Below, piece after piece: positions 27,949-36,815 of a DNA stretch of 64,000 bases. Every line of letters begins with the position of its first letter. Position 1 is the stretch's first letter. The notes below the pieces were generated by a model that was not told the DNA's origin, ran no database searches, and was given only the letters and a program-made list of their open reading frames with translations. Made by a program: the position numbers and the translations under genes. This stretch comes from Pseudarthrobacter sp. fls2-241-R2A-127 (lineage in GTDB: Bacteria > Actinomycetota > Actinomycetes > Actinomycetales > Micrococcaceae), in the NCBI RefSeq assembly GCF_030209355.1, contig NZ_JARVSF010000011.1, positions 1 through 64,000 of the forward strand, given 5' to 3'.

Positions 27949-29703
27949 TCATTTGCCGGTGCAGGCGATGGAGCCCTCCTCCATGGGCGAAAATGCTCCG
28001 TCGGTGCGCACGATCATCACTTGGATGCAGGTCTGCCCGTCGGGATTGGGCCGGATCTTGACAGGCGGGTTCGCCACGGACGTGAATTCCGCGCTGTTGC
28101 CGCCGATGGTGTACACCTTCCACTTGTAGGTGTCCCCGTCCTTGGGCTGCGGATTGGTCCAGGTGAAGGTGGCCTCCCCGTCGGCCCCGATGGTGCCCTT
28201 GAGCCCCTCGACGTCGGGCACGGTGCCGTTGTCCAGGGCGTCGGCCGGAGGTTTGCTGACCTGTTGGGTTTCCACGGCCTTGGGGGTGCCGGTGGCCGAA
28301 TTCGCCACCACGATGCCCACCACCGCCGCAAGGGCAAGGAGGGTTCCGCCGGCGAGCGCAAGCCAGAGGTTGCGTTTGCCGTGGTCGGCCTCGGGCGCCT
28401 GCTGGGGCTCCGCGGTTTTTACCGCCCGCTGGACCGTCGCGTCCGCGGCGTACGCCGGATCCTCCCTGCTGCCCGCCGGCCCGGTGACCGGCGTGCCATA
28501 GTGTGGTGCCGCGGCGCTGCCCCGCAGCACGGTGGACTGTGCCCACTCCCCCGCCCGGACGCCGTCGGCTGCCTCCGGTGCGGCCGGGCCGGCCGGAAGG
28601 TGGGGCACGGACGGGGCGGGCTGCCATTGGCCAGGCGCAGCGGGAGTGAAGTGCGACGGCGGGGCGGCACCTCCCCTTGGACCGGTAGCGTCAGCGCCGC
28701 CCACCTGGCTGGGGCGGGTGCGCGCGGGGAAGGTCGGGGCGCTGCCGGTCCGTTCGGGATCGATGGCGGCGATGCTGCGGACGCGGGTTTCCTCGGTCCC
28801 GTCGTCCGGGTGGCTTTCCTCCTGCTGCGGTTCCTCCAGCACTTCGAAGGGAGTGACGGAGAGGTTGAGTTCGGCCTGGATGCGCTGCAGTGCCAGGGCG
28901 AAGGCGTGCGCGGAGCTGTAGCGGGATTGCGCGGACTTGGCCATGGCCGTGGACAGGGCCAGTTCCAGGGATTCCGGCACGTCTGCACGGCCCAGCCGCG
29001 GCAGTGCCATGTTGCTGATCCGGTTGATCAGTTCGCGTTGGGAGTTGTCCGCCCCGGGCATGACGAAGGGCGAGCGGCCGGCCAGCAGGGTGTAAAGGGT
29101 GGCGCCGAGGGCCCACACGTCCACCATGACGCCGTCAACGTTGCCGTCGCGGAACTGCTCGGGCGGGGACCACGGGATGGACATGCCCGAGTCATCGTCC
29201 GTGTCTCCCGCCAGGGTGCCGGAAATGCCGAAGTCGGTCAGGGCCGGCCGGTTGTAGTCCGTCACCAGGATGTTGGCGGGTTTGATATCGCGGTGGGCGA
29301 TGCCGGCGCGGTGCGCGGTTTCGACGGCGGACGCCACCTGGATGCCGACGGCCAGGACCTCGTCCACGCTGAAGCGCTGCCGCCGGTACCGCACGTCCAG
29401 GCTGGGCCGGGAGCAGTACTCCATGGCCAGGTAGGAGTGCCCGTCGTCGGTCACTTCCGCTTCGAAAATGGTGACGATGTACGGGTGCGAGGACAGCTGG
29501 GCCATCAGGTTGGCTTCGGACTCGAAGCGCCGGCGGGCACCCTCGGTCTTCAAGTCCGAGAGCAGCACCTTGACGGCGACTTTCCGGCGCGGCCTGTCCT
29601 GCTCGTACAGGTAGACGTCGGAGAAGCCGCCCGAGCCGAGCAGGCTGATGTACGTGAACCCGGGGATCCGGGGCGGCGGCGCTACGGGCCGTTTGGAACT
29701 CAA
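27949..29703 (-). CDS. Membrane Ser/Thr protein kinase (Pkb2/PknB-like)
   Basis: Transmembrane Hanks-type kinase of 584 aa. The cytoplasmic kinase domain (about 14-280) has GSGGFSDVY (23-31), the ATP Lys in VAVKVL (45), HRDIKPAN (137-144), DFG (157-159) and SPPEQ. The activation loop is unusually acidic (GDTDDDSG) and short of Thr. A Pro/Ala-rich juxtamembrane linker (about 290-440) is followed by one membrane helix (about 446-468) and an external domain of about 115 residues that resembles an FN3 beta-sandwich (EATFTWTNPQPKDGDTYKWKVY) with two Cys. No PASTA repeats are present. It overlaps the upstream FHA gene by four bases. The neighbouring FHA proteins and PP2C phosphatase are the natural readers and eraser of its phosphorylation. 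Confidence 0.92.
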   Translation of the reverse strand: MSSKRPVAPPPRIPGFTYISLLGSGGFSDVYLYEQDRPRRKVAVKVLLSDLKTEGARRRFESEANLMAQLSSHPYIVTIFEAEVTDDGHSYLAMEYCSRPSLDVRYRRQRFSVDEVLAVGIQVASAVETAHRAGIAHRDIKPANILVTDYNRPALTDFGISGTLAGDTDDDSGMSIPWSPPEQFRDGNVDGVMVDVWALGATLYTLLAGRSPFVMPGADNSQRELINRISNMALPRLGRADVPESLELALSTAMAKSAQSRYSSAHAFALALQRIQAELNLSVTPFEVLEEPQQEESHPDDGTEETRVRSIAAIDPERTGSAPTFPARTRPSQVGGADATGPRGGAAPPSHFTPAAPGQWQPAPSVPHLPAGPAAPEAADGVRAGEWAQSTVLRGSAAAPHYGTPVTGPAGSREDPAYAADATVQRAVKTAEPQQAPEADHGKRNLWLALAGGTLLALAAVVGIVVANSATGTPKAVETQQVSKPPADALDNGTVPDVEGLKGTIGADGEATFTWTNPQPKDGDTYKWKVYTIGGNSAEFTSVANPPVKIRPNPDGQTCIQVMIVRTDGAFSPMEEGSIACTGK

Positions 29704-31616
29704 GGAATCTCCTCAAAACGCAGTGAGATGTTGTCGCCCAGCTCCGCGATGTCGCCGTCGAGCAGGATGGCCATCTCGTTCTGGGCCAGGCGGCGGGGCG
29801 GCTGGCCTTCCCGCACCAGGATGGTGCCGTTGGTGGCCTTGAGGTCGCAGAGCATGACGTGCCAGCCCTCGAGCCGGACCTCCACGTGGGACCTGGAAAT
29901 GTCACCGCCCGGGCTCGCCACCTGCACCAGGCGCGGCATCACACCGCCTTGGACTCGGGATACCGACGGTTGCCGCCCGATGACCATCGACTGGTCGAGG
30001 TCCAGAAGGTCGCCCGTGGAGAGGCGCACCCGGCCCAGCCTGGGGCGCGCCACCTGGACGGCGTCCGGCAGCAGGCTTTCCCCGCAGGCGCTGCACTGGG
30101 CACGGGTGGGTGGGTTGGGGTGGCCATGCGCGCAAACCCGGGCCAGCACCAGCGGGCCACTGGCCGTGTCCTGGACGGTGGCCGGAGCCGCGGGTTGCGG
30201 GGCCATGCCACCGAGGCTGCTCTTCATGACAGTCTGGCCGTCGTGGTCGGGATCGAAGCCGGCGGCGGGTGCCTGGTCCGGAGTTCCCGCCGCGGGTGGC
30301 TGGCTTGCCGGGAACGCCGGAGCGGGCCCGGGGTTCGCGGGTCCTTCAGCACCCGCCGGCGGAGCGAAGGCGGGTGGCGTCCCCACGGAGGGGGTGGACG
30401 CAGCCGACGCCGGAGCGGACGCTGCTCCGCCGGTGCGCCACGGTACGGAGTCGATGAGGACGCCGGCGGGAGCCTGCGCGTCCGGCCCGGGATCCGGGGT
30501 GGGTGCCACGTTCGTGCTCGCGGCCGGATCTGTCCCTTCGGCACCTGCCGACCCGGTTTCCGGCTGCGCGCCGGAACCGGACTCCTGCCCGGCGGGGGAC
30601 ATGTCGCCGGCTGCGTCCAGGGCGGGGAGCTGTTCGGCCGCCGGCAGCGCGGGCGTCATGTTAACGGCGACGAGGCCGGAGTCGGCGTCGGGATCTTCAC
30701 GGACCGCCGCGTCCTCGATATTCCGCATCACGGTGCGGTCCCACAGGTGGTCGTAGGACGTTGTCATTTCCACCGCGGGAGCCGCGTCAGCAGCGTCTGA
30801 GTGACCGGCCGACGGCGCATCGTCCTCCGGTTCAACTGCCTCGCCTGCGACAAACGCGTCCGCCAGGTCAGGGGGGATGATGGCGCCGGGGGCAATCGTG
30901 GCATCGGGGTCGGCGGCCTCGCCAACCGCTTCCGGGTGGTGTCCGCCATTCAACGGCAGACCTTCCTGGTCCTCGTCCGGCAAAGCCAGCATTGTCTCTG
31001 CAGAGGCTTCGTGCTCGGGAAGGAGGGTGATGCGGGGCAGGTCATCATGCTCCGCATGGCCGGGACTGGTGGAGCGGGCTGCCGCGCCGGCGTCCTCGTC
31101 CGGGCCGGTGCCGGGGGTATCCACCGCCACCGCTTTCCCTGCCTCGCCCACGTTGTCCACGGCGGCCGGGCCGGCCGGGACACCCAGTGCCAGGGCCTGC
31201 AGCAACACCACTCCTTCGCCGAGCGGCAACTCGGGCTGGTCCGCGGAGCCGCCGTCAGCGATCCCCAACCGGCACATCCCGGGGACGGCAAACCGGCGCT
31301 CATTCCAGGTGGTGACGTCCCGGCCGTCCAGATCCACGGCTCCCCCGGGCTGCTCTACGCGCAGGTCAAGGTCGCCGCGCAGGAAAACCCGGAGCGGTCC
31401 GTTGAAGTCCAGGATGCCGAACGAGGGTATGCGGGCCAGCGAACCGCCCGAGCTGCTGGTCACGGCGGCGAGGACCTCGTGCGGTTCGGGGCGCCCCGCC
31501 AGGAGTTCCCAGAGGGCGCCGGCAAGTTCGGCGGGTGTCTCGGGCCCCAGCAGGACGGCCGTGCCGGACCTGACCACACCAAGCCAGGTTCCCGGGATGT
31601 AGCTGGCGCCGGTCAT
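29700..31616 (-). CDS. Zinc-ribbon / FHA domain protein with long disordered middle
   Basis: Protein of 638 aa. The N-terminus (about 1-130) is a globular domain of unrecognised family (PGTWLGVVRSGTAVLLGPETPAEL). Residues about 140-480 are acidic and Ala/Pro-rich, likely disordered. A four-Cys zinc-ribbon-like segment follows (CAHGHPNPPTRAQCSACGE). The C-terminal FHA domain (about 535-635) looks functional: VIGRQPS, DISRSHVEV and DLKATNGTIL keep the phosphothreonine-binding Arg, Ser, His and Asn. It overlaps the PP2C gene upstream and the kinase gene downstream by four bases each. It probably binds phosphothreonine on the adjacent kinase or its targets; partners are inferred from the operon. 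Confidence 0.8.
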   Translation of the reverse strand: MTGASYIPGTWLGVVRSGTAVLLGPETPAELAGALWELLAGRPEPHEVLAAVTSSSGGSLARIPSFGILDFNGPLRVFLRGDLDLRVEQPGGAVDLDGRDVTTWNERRFAVPGMCRLGIADGGSADQPELPLGEGVVLLQALALGVPAGPAAVDNVGEAGKAVAVDTPGTGPDEDAGAAARSTSPGHAEHDDLPRITLLPEHEASAETMLALPDEDQEGLPLNGGHHPEAVGEAADPDATIAPGAIIPPDLADAFVAGEAVEPEDDAPSAGHSDAADAAPAVEMTTSYDHLWDRTVMRNIEDAAVREDPDADSGLVAVNMTPALPAAEQLPALDAAGDMSPAGQESGSGAQPETGSAGAEGTDPAASTNVAPTPDPGPDAQAPAGVLIDSVPWRTGGAASAPASAASTPSVGTPPAFAPPAGAEGPANPGPAPAFPASQPPAAGTPDQAPAAGFDPDHDGQTVMKSSLGGMAPQPAAPATVQDTASGPLVLARVCAHGHPNPPTRAQCSACGESLLPDAVQVARPRLGRVRLSTGDLLDLDQSMVIGRQPSVSRVQGGVMPRLVQVASPGGDISRSHVEVRLEGWHVMLCDLKATNGTILVREGQPPRRLAQNEMAILLDGDIAELGDNISLRFEEIP

Positions 31617-32539
31617 CGACGGGGCTCCCCTTCGATGACCGCGCCGGCCTCCGCCTGTTCAGGCAGGGGCTGCGTTACGGCGCCGTTGGCCAGCGGACGC
31701 GGCAGGGTCTCCTCGTCCGTGTCCCCAGGGCTGTAGCGGGGCGCGGTGGTGCCTGCACCGTCGTCGTGCGCCACGTTGCTGGCGTCCACCACGATGGCCG
31801 TGACGTTGTCCCTGCCGCCGCTGCGCAGCGCGGCCTGGATCAGGGCGTCCACTGCGTCCTGTGGCTGGGCCACGGTGCTGAGGATGCGGAGGATGTCCTC
31901 ATCGGCGAGTTCCCCGGTCAGCCCGTCGGAGCAGACCAGGACCCGGTCTCCCTCCTCGACCGGCAGGAGCCAGTAGTCAGCCTCCGTCTCGTCCCCCGTA
32001 CCCAGGGCCCTGGTGACCACGTGCCGGCGGGGGTGCACCGTGGCTTCCTGGGCGGTGATCTCTCCTGCGTCCACAAGTTCCTGGACCTCTGAGTGGTCCA
32101 CGCTGATCTGCTCGAACCGGCCCTGGCTGAGCCGGTAGGTGCGGGAGTCGCCGATGTTCAGCACCAGCCAGTAAGGCATACCCATCTGTTCCACCACTAC
32201 GGCGCCAGTGAGGGTGGTGCCGGCGCGGGCTCCGGCGGCTTCACGGATGGAGTTGTCCGCCCGCACCAGGTACTGCTGCAGGACCGACGCCGTAATGCTC
32301 CGCTCCCCCGTGGCGAGCTGCGGAATCCCGGCCAGTGCCCGGACGCACAAGCCGCTGGCGATCTCGCCGGCCTCGTGGCCGCCCATCCCGTCGGCCACCG
32401 CGAAGACGGGATCCGCGGCGATGTAGGAATCCTCGTTCAGCTCCCTGCGGAGTCCCCTGTCCGTCCCGTAACCGTAGGTGAGGCTAAGGGCCGGCCCCGG
32501 CTGGGTGGTGGAGGAAACACTGGTGGGGAGCTGGTTCAT
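31613..32539 (-). CDS. PP2C-type Ser/Thr protein phosphatase
   Basis: PPM/PP2C phosphatase of 308 aa, the expected reverse partner of the kinase in the same operon. All metal-binding motifs are present: RRELNEDSYIAA (about 31-42), VFAVADGMGGHEAGE (about 46-60), NIGDSRTYRL, VLVCSDGLTGEL and GGRDNVTAIVV. After residue 255 there is a short acidic/Pro tail without a membrane helix, so it is cytoplasmic, unlike PstP of Mycobacterium, which is membrane-bound. It overlaps the flanking genes by four bases at both ends. Confidence 0.94.
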   Translation of the reverse strand: MNQLPTSVSSTTQPGPALSLTYGYGTDRGLRRELNEDSYIAADPVFAVADGMGGHEAGEIASGLCVRALAGIPQLATGERSITASVLQQYLVRADNSIREAAGARAGTTLTGAVVVEQMGMPYWLVLNIGDSRTYRLSQGRFEQISVDHSEVQELVDAGEITAQEATVHPRRHVVTRALGTGDETEADYWLLPVEEGDRVLVCSDGLTGELADEDILRILSTVAQPQDAVDALIQAALRSGGRDNVTAIVVDASNVAHDDGAGTTAPRYSPGDTDEETLPRPLANGAVTQPLPEQAEAGAVIEGEPRR

Positions 32540-34272
32540 GCCTGTCCTAGGTAAAAGGTACGGTCTCCAAAATGCACGCTGGAGCCGGGGTTAACAAACG
32601 TTGGGACGCCCGGCGCAAGGGGGGTGCGCAGGCCGTCAGGGGTGGTCACGGCGCTGCCGTTGGTGGATTGCCGGTCGGTAACCCAGATCCCCGCTCCATC
32701 GGTGAGCAGGTGCAGGTGGGTCTTTGAGATGGAGCGCCCGGGATCGTCCACGGCCAGCAACTGGGCGTGGTGTTCGCCGGGCTGGCCAACGGGGTTGCGG
32801 CCCACCAGGACACTTCGGTCCAGCTGGAAGTCGCGGCCGTCATCCAGGCGGATTCGCAGGACGGCGACGGGGGCGGGCCCGCCGGCACCCGGACGGACCT
32901 GGGTGCGTTCGACGTCGTCGTCAACGTGCGGCCCCGGCACCCGGTGGCCTGGGGTGGACGCCGGAACGCCCGCCGCAAACCCCTGGCTGCCGCCCGCCGG
33001 CTGGGCGGCGTGCGGCGGGACGGGCTGGGCGTCCTGGGACGCTGCCGGGTACGGGGCGGCGGGCACGGAGGGCGGCGCGAAGGAGGCAGGGCTGGTGTAA
33101 GGCATGGTTTGCGACGGCATCGCGGCGGACGGTGCCGGAGCCTGGGGCGCTGCCTGGGGAAGAACTGTCTGCGGTTGAACGAACTGCGACTGAGCGGGTT
33201 GCGGTTGGGCGAACTGCGGCTGCGGCGCCTGCGGGGCCGGAGGTTGCGGCGCCGGCTGCCGGGCGGCAGCCGCGTGGGCCGTCGCGGCCCCGGCCACCGG
33301 GGACAGCACCTGCTGCACGGGCGGAAGGTCCAGGGGCGCGAAACTGTAGGGGCCCTGGATGCCGCCGGTGGTGATGGGGTCCCGGCCTGCCTTGACGTCG
33401 AACATGAGGGTCTTGGCGGCGGTGTCGTTCCAGGCCCGCAGCCCGCCGTTCTTGTCCCACTGGCTGGAAACCACTACCAGCACCGCCCACACGGCACCCA
33501 CCAGGAGCAGCGGTCCGAGGACGAACAGTGCGGCGTCAAACCACTTGAACACCACCACCAGGATGGCGGCAAGCAGGGCCAGCAGGATGCCCGCGCCGGT
33601 GATCACTCCCCGCAGGAAGACCCCGCCGGCACCGGGCGCGTAACCGTCCTGGTCCGCGCTGCGGATGCCCATCAGCAAATTGCCGGGGGTCTTGCCGGTC
33701 CGGGCTTCGAGGCCCAGCACCACAAAGAGGTAGGCAAGGGTCAGTCCGAGGCCGATACCGCCAAACAACACCAGGGACGAGGTGTCATAGACAATGAAGC
33801 CGCCGCTGCGGGTTCGGGTGATCCCGGCGAAGCCGATGGCAAACGTCACCACCAGCACTGCTATGCCGGGCAGCCAGTCGATGACGGCAGCGCCCAACCG
33901 CTTGCCCGCCGCAGCCGGAACAAGCTCAAGGTTTACTGCCATTCCCGTTCCTCCCCCTGGAGCGGCCCCCACCCTGGTGGAACCGCCGGCACTGCCCGGA
34001 TCGGTGCCCGCAGGTGCGGTACCCGGATATGCGATGCCCGCCGGCTGTACTGCCGCAGGCGTTTCTACTACCGGGATAGTACCGGGAATCCCCGGCGCGT
34101 GCGCGGCGAACGGGTCCCGGACCCCGGCCTGGCCGCCCGGCGTGCCGGGGGCCTGCGGGCGGGTGCGGCGCGCCGCCCGGTTGGGCAGCGGGGCACCGCA
34201 GGCGGCACAGAAGGTGGCGCCCGCGCGGATGGTTTGCTGGCAGCGCGGGCAGCGGTCGGCGTCGGAGGTCAC
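32536..34272 (-). CDS. RDD membrane protein with zinc ribbon and FHA domain
   Basis: Membrane protein of 578 aa. An N-terminal zinc ribbon (CPRCQQTIRAGATFCAACGA, about 8-27) is followed by a Pro/Ala linker, an RDD domain of three or four membrane helices (about 125-285, starting GKRLGAAVIDWLPGIAVLV), a Gln/Pro/Ala-rich stretch (about 310-440), and a C-terminal FHA domain (about 475-578: VLVGRNPVGQ, SISKTHLHL, DRQSTNGSAV) with all phosphothreonine-binding residues. It should place an FHA reader at the inner face of the membrane. It overlaps its neighbours by four bases at both ends. Function beyond phosphothreonine binding is unknown. Confidence 0.85.
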   Translation of the reverse strand: MTSDADRCPRCQQTIRAGATFCAACGAPLPNRAARRTRPQAPGTPGGQAGVRDPFAAHAPGIPGTIPVVETPAAVQPAGIAYPGTAPAGTDPGSAGGSTRVGAAPGGGTGMAVNLELVPAAAGKRLGAAVIDWLPGIAVLVVTFAIGFAGITRTRSGGFIVYDTSSLVLFGGIGLGLTLAYLFVVLGLEARTGKTPGNLLMGIRSADQDGYAPGAGGVFLRGVITGAGILLALLAAILVVVFKWFDAALFVLGPLLLVGAVWAVLVVVSSQWDKNGGLRAWNDTAAKTLMFDVKAGRDPITTGGIQGPYSFAPLDLPPVQQVLSPVAGAATAHAAAARQPAPQPPAPQAPQPQFAQPQPAQSQFVQPQTVLPQAAPQAPAPSAAMPSQTMPYTSPASFAPPSVPAAPYPAASQDAQPVPPHAAQPAGGSQGFAAGVPASTPGHRVPGPHVDDDVERTQVRPGAGGPAPVAVLRIRLDDGRDFQLDRSVLVGRNPVGQPGEHHAQLLAVDDPGRSISKTHLHLLTDGAGIWVTDRQSTNGSAVTTPDGLRTPLAPGVPTFVNPGSSVHFGDRTFYLGQA

Positions 34273-36815
34273 TGCTCGTTTGGTCCTTGCTGGCTTGGTC
34301 CCTGGCCGTTGGTTCCCTGTTGGTCAGTGCCGCCAGGTGCACGCCGGCGTCCGGCGGACAGGGACGCCAGCGCAGGCAGTACGGCACGGAGGCGGCGCAG
34401 CGAAAGCCCGCTGCCGGTGTTCATCGCGGTCCGGGCGTCGCTGAGCAGCGAGCGCGGCGAGAACCGGGCCTGTTGCCGGCGCCAGAACCCCACGGTGGCG
34501 GTCATCTCCTTGAGCGAACCATCCACGATGGTCCAGTACTCCTTGACGTCCTCCTCGGTGGGCTGGCCGGCGCCGAAGATGGAGGCATCGGCCCGGCGGG
34601 CCAGCAGCGTCGTGGTTCCCTGGCTGGCAGGGAACGCCTCGGCAAGCACAGCGGCGCTTTCCCGGCGTGTCGCTCGGGCGTCCACTGCGGCACCCATGTC
34701 CGTTGCCAGGCTCACCACCTCGCTCCAGCCTCCGCCGACACGCTGGGCCGGATGGCCGCCGCTGAAACGCTGTTTCCGGCGTCGTGACTTCAACAAGGCG
34801 ATCAGCAACAAGGGCAGGGCAAGGATTACCACGGGGATGGCGACGACGCCCAAGGCACCCAGCAGCGCACCCCAGAACAACCAGGGGTTGTTCTTCTTCT
34901 GGTCGGCGTCCAGGGCGTCCGGCGATGAGTCCGGCGGCAGGTCCGCGGGCTCCTGCGGCGGAGGCGGCGGCTGCAGTACCTGGGGTTTGGGCTTGGACTT
35001 GCTTTCAGGGTCCGGCGGGATGGGAATGTTGTCCTTGGGCGGGGTGGGATCGAAGCTGACCCAGCCCACCCGCTCGAACGCAACCTCCACCCAGGCGTGG
35101 ACGTCCTTCCCGGTGATCTTCACCTCGCCGGCACCGTTTTCCGGGCTGGTGGGCTCAGGATAGAACCCCATCACCACGCGGGACGGGATGCCCAAGTGCC
35201 GGAGCATCAGGGACATGGCCACCGAGTACTGCTCGTCATCGCCAAGCATCTGCTTGGCCGTGAGCAGGCTCCGGATCCGGGCCGAGCCGTGGCCCGAGAC
35301 ACTCGGCAACTGCCCTTCGCTGACCAGGCCGTTGCTGAACGCGCCGGTCTTCTGGAAATGCGCCTCGATCTGGCGGACCCGGTCGATCGCCGTAGGGGCG
35401 TCCGCGGAAAGGTCGTTGGCCTGGGAGCCCACGACGGGCGGAACTTCCTGGGGATCCGGGAGGGACACCTTCGCGAAGTCGTACTGCGTCAGCTGGCCGT
35501 GCTCAAGTTTGACGGGATCCGAAACCTGGACGCTGTACGAATCTCCGCGGGTGAGGCCGTTGGTGGTGACGGCGGTGTCCGTCCCCGGGTTGAAGTAGAG
35601 GCCTGCGGCCGCGGCAGAGCCGGACTGGTCCAAGCTGATGCCGGTGGTCTTCCGCCCGCCGGGGACGAAGAAGCCCTGGTAGTCCTCGATGTTGATGCTG
35701 ATCGAGTAGTCGTTGGTGGGCACCACCCCGGCCGAATCGGCAAGGGTATTGATGGACTTGGCGTCGCCCACCTTGCTGAAGTTGCCGGAGCCGTTGGGGT
35801 CCATGTTGTAGTTGGTCCCGTTGAAGGCGTCCAAGGCACCCAGCCGTACCCGGCCGTCCCGCGGCAGCCCTTTGACAACGAAAAGGGTGTCGTCCTTCTT
35901 GTCCTTGACGTAGGTGCGGAAACTCGCCAGCGGCGTGACGTAGTCCTTGGGGTCGAACGGCGGCACCACCACGTTGCGGAGGACCTTCCGGTCTTCTCCG
36001 GCGTTGACCAGGGGCGCGGCCACGGCGGTGACGCCCACGCTGAGGGCGATCACCCCCGCCGCCATCCCCAGGCGGCGGATCCGGGCACGCCGGGCTGTGG
36101 CGGAGTCGGTCTGCGGGCTGTTGACGGCCACCCTCCGGGTGCTGTCCCGCCGCAGGATGTCCCGGCGGAACGTGGCCCAGGCAATGCCCAGGACTGTCAG
36201 GCCGATCCCGCGTTCGAGCGTCAGGAACGCCGCGTTGGTGCTGAAGGCGATCCCCGCGACGAACAGGACCAGGACGGGCAGCAGGGGCAGATACGGGCTC
36301 CGCACGCGCCAGGTCAGGAGCGCGGCCACCAGTGCGGTGATCAGCGAGCTGAGGAAGGGCACGATGAGCACGCCGCCGGCAGTTCCCACCGGCACCCCCA
36401 CCGTGAGCATGTCCTTCCAGGCGAACACGACGCCCAGGAGCAGGGTCCGCAAGGACTCCAGGGAGGGAACGAAGCCGGCGATGGCGGCATCGGGCACAGC
36501 CAGCCAGGTCCCGAAGACCAGGTAGGCGGCCAGTGCCAAGGCGGTGGTGATCAGCAGGCCCAGGCGCAGGTGCGCGTTGGCCGCGCCGATGCCCAGGCCA
36601 AGGATGATGCCGCCGAATCCGGACAGCAGGTAATAAGGGTCCCCGCCGAAGCTCAGCCCGAAACCGAGCAGGCCCAGGCCCAGCAGGAGAACCAAGGCAC
36701 CGGCGTCGAGCAGGTAGTGCCAGGGTTGGCCATGGGCGAAGGCGGACTCCGGGCTTGGGGGTTTGCGTCGGGTACGGGTACGGGTTTGCGGGGACTGGCC
36801 CGGGGCGGTGCTCAT
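34269..36815 (-). CDS. Transglutaminase-fold membrane protein lacking the catalytic Cys
   Basis: Membrane protein of 848 aa with six or seven N-terminal helices (about 35-245), an external transglutaminase-like domain (about 270-610), one more helix (about 645-675) and a cytoplasmic tail. The transglutaminase core aligns with the actinobacterial GYCEQF...ARALGIPARV pattern, but here the segment reads GDDEQYSVAMSLMLRHLGIPSRVV: the catalytic Cys is Asp at residue 527 (codon 35235-35237). The His (DVHAWVEV) and the Asp (FDPTPP) are kept. Genes of this kind next to moxR and DUF58 are common and poorly understood. Loss of the nucleophile suggests a binding or scaffold role, or non-thiol chemistry. 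It overlaps its neighbours by four bases. Confidence 0.87.
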   Translation of the reverse strand: MSTAPGQSPQTRTRTRRKPPSPESAFAHGQPWHYLLDAGALVLLLGLGLLGFGLSFGGDPYYLLSGFGGIILGLGIGAANAHLRLGLLITTALALAAYLVFGTWLAVPDAAIAGFVPSLESLRTLLLGVVFAWKDMLTVGVPVGTAGGVLIVPFLSSLITALVAALLTWRVRSPYLPLLPVLVLFVAGIAFSTNAAFLTLERGIGLTVLGIAWATFRRDILRRDSTRRVAVNSPQTDSATARRARIRRLGMAAGVIALSVGVTAVAAPLVNAGEDRKVLRNVVVPPFDPKDYVTPLASFRTYVKDKKDDTLFVVKGLPRDGRVRLGALDAFNGTNYNMDPNGSGNFSKVGDAKSINTLADSAGVVPTNDYSISINIEDYQGFFVPGGRKTTGISLDQSGSAAAAGLYFNPGTDTAVTTNGLTRGDSYSVQVSDPVKLEHGQLTQYDFAKVSLPDPQEVPPVVGSQANDLSADAPTAIDRVRQIEAHFQKTGAFSNGLVSEGQLPSVSGHGSARIRSLLTAKQMLGDDEQYSVAMSLMLRHLGIPSRVVMGFYPEPTSPENGAGEVKITGKDVHAWVEVAFERVGWVSFDPTPPKDNIPIPPDPESKSKPKPQVLQPPPPPQEPADLPPDSSPDALDADQKKNNPWLFWGALLGALGVVAIPVVILALPLLLIALLKSRRRKQRFSGGHPAQRVGGGWSEVVSLATDMGAAVDARATRRESAAVLAEAFPASQGTTTLLARRADASIFGAGQPTEEDVKEYWTIVDGSLKEMTATVGFWRRQQARFSPRSLLSDARTAMNTGSGLSLRRLRAVLPALASLSAGRRRAPGGTDQQGTNGQGPSQQGPNEQ

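Noticed and set aside
27760..30756. Long plus-strand open frame opposite the kinase and FHA genes
   Set aside because: Same kind of shadow; Ala/Gly/Arg-rich, no recognisable domain, while the minus strand has intact kinase and FHA motifs.
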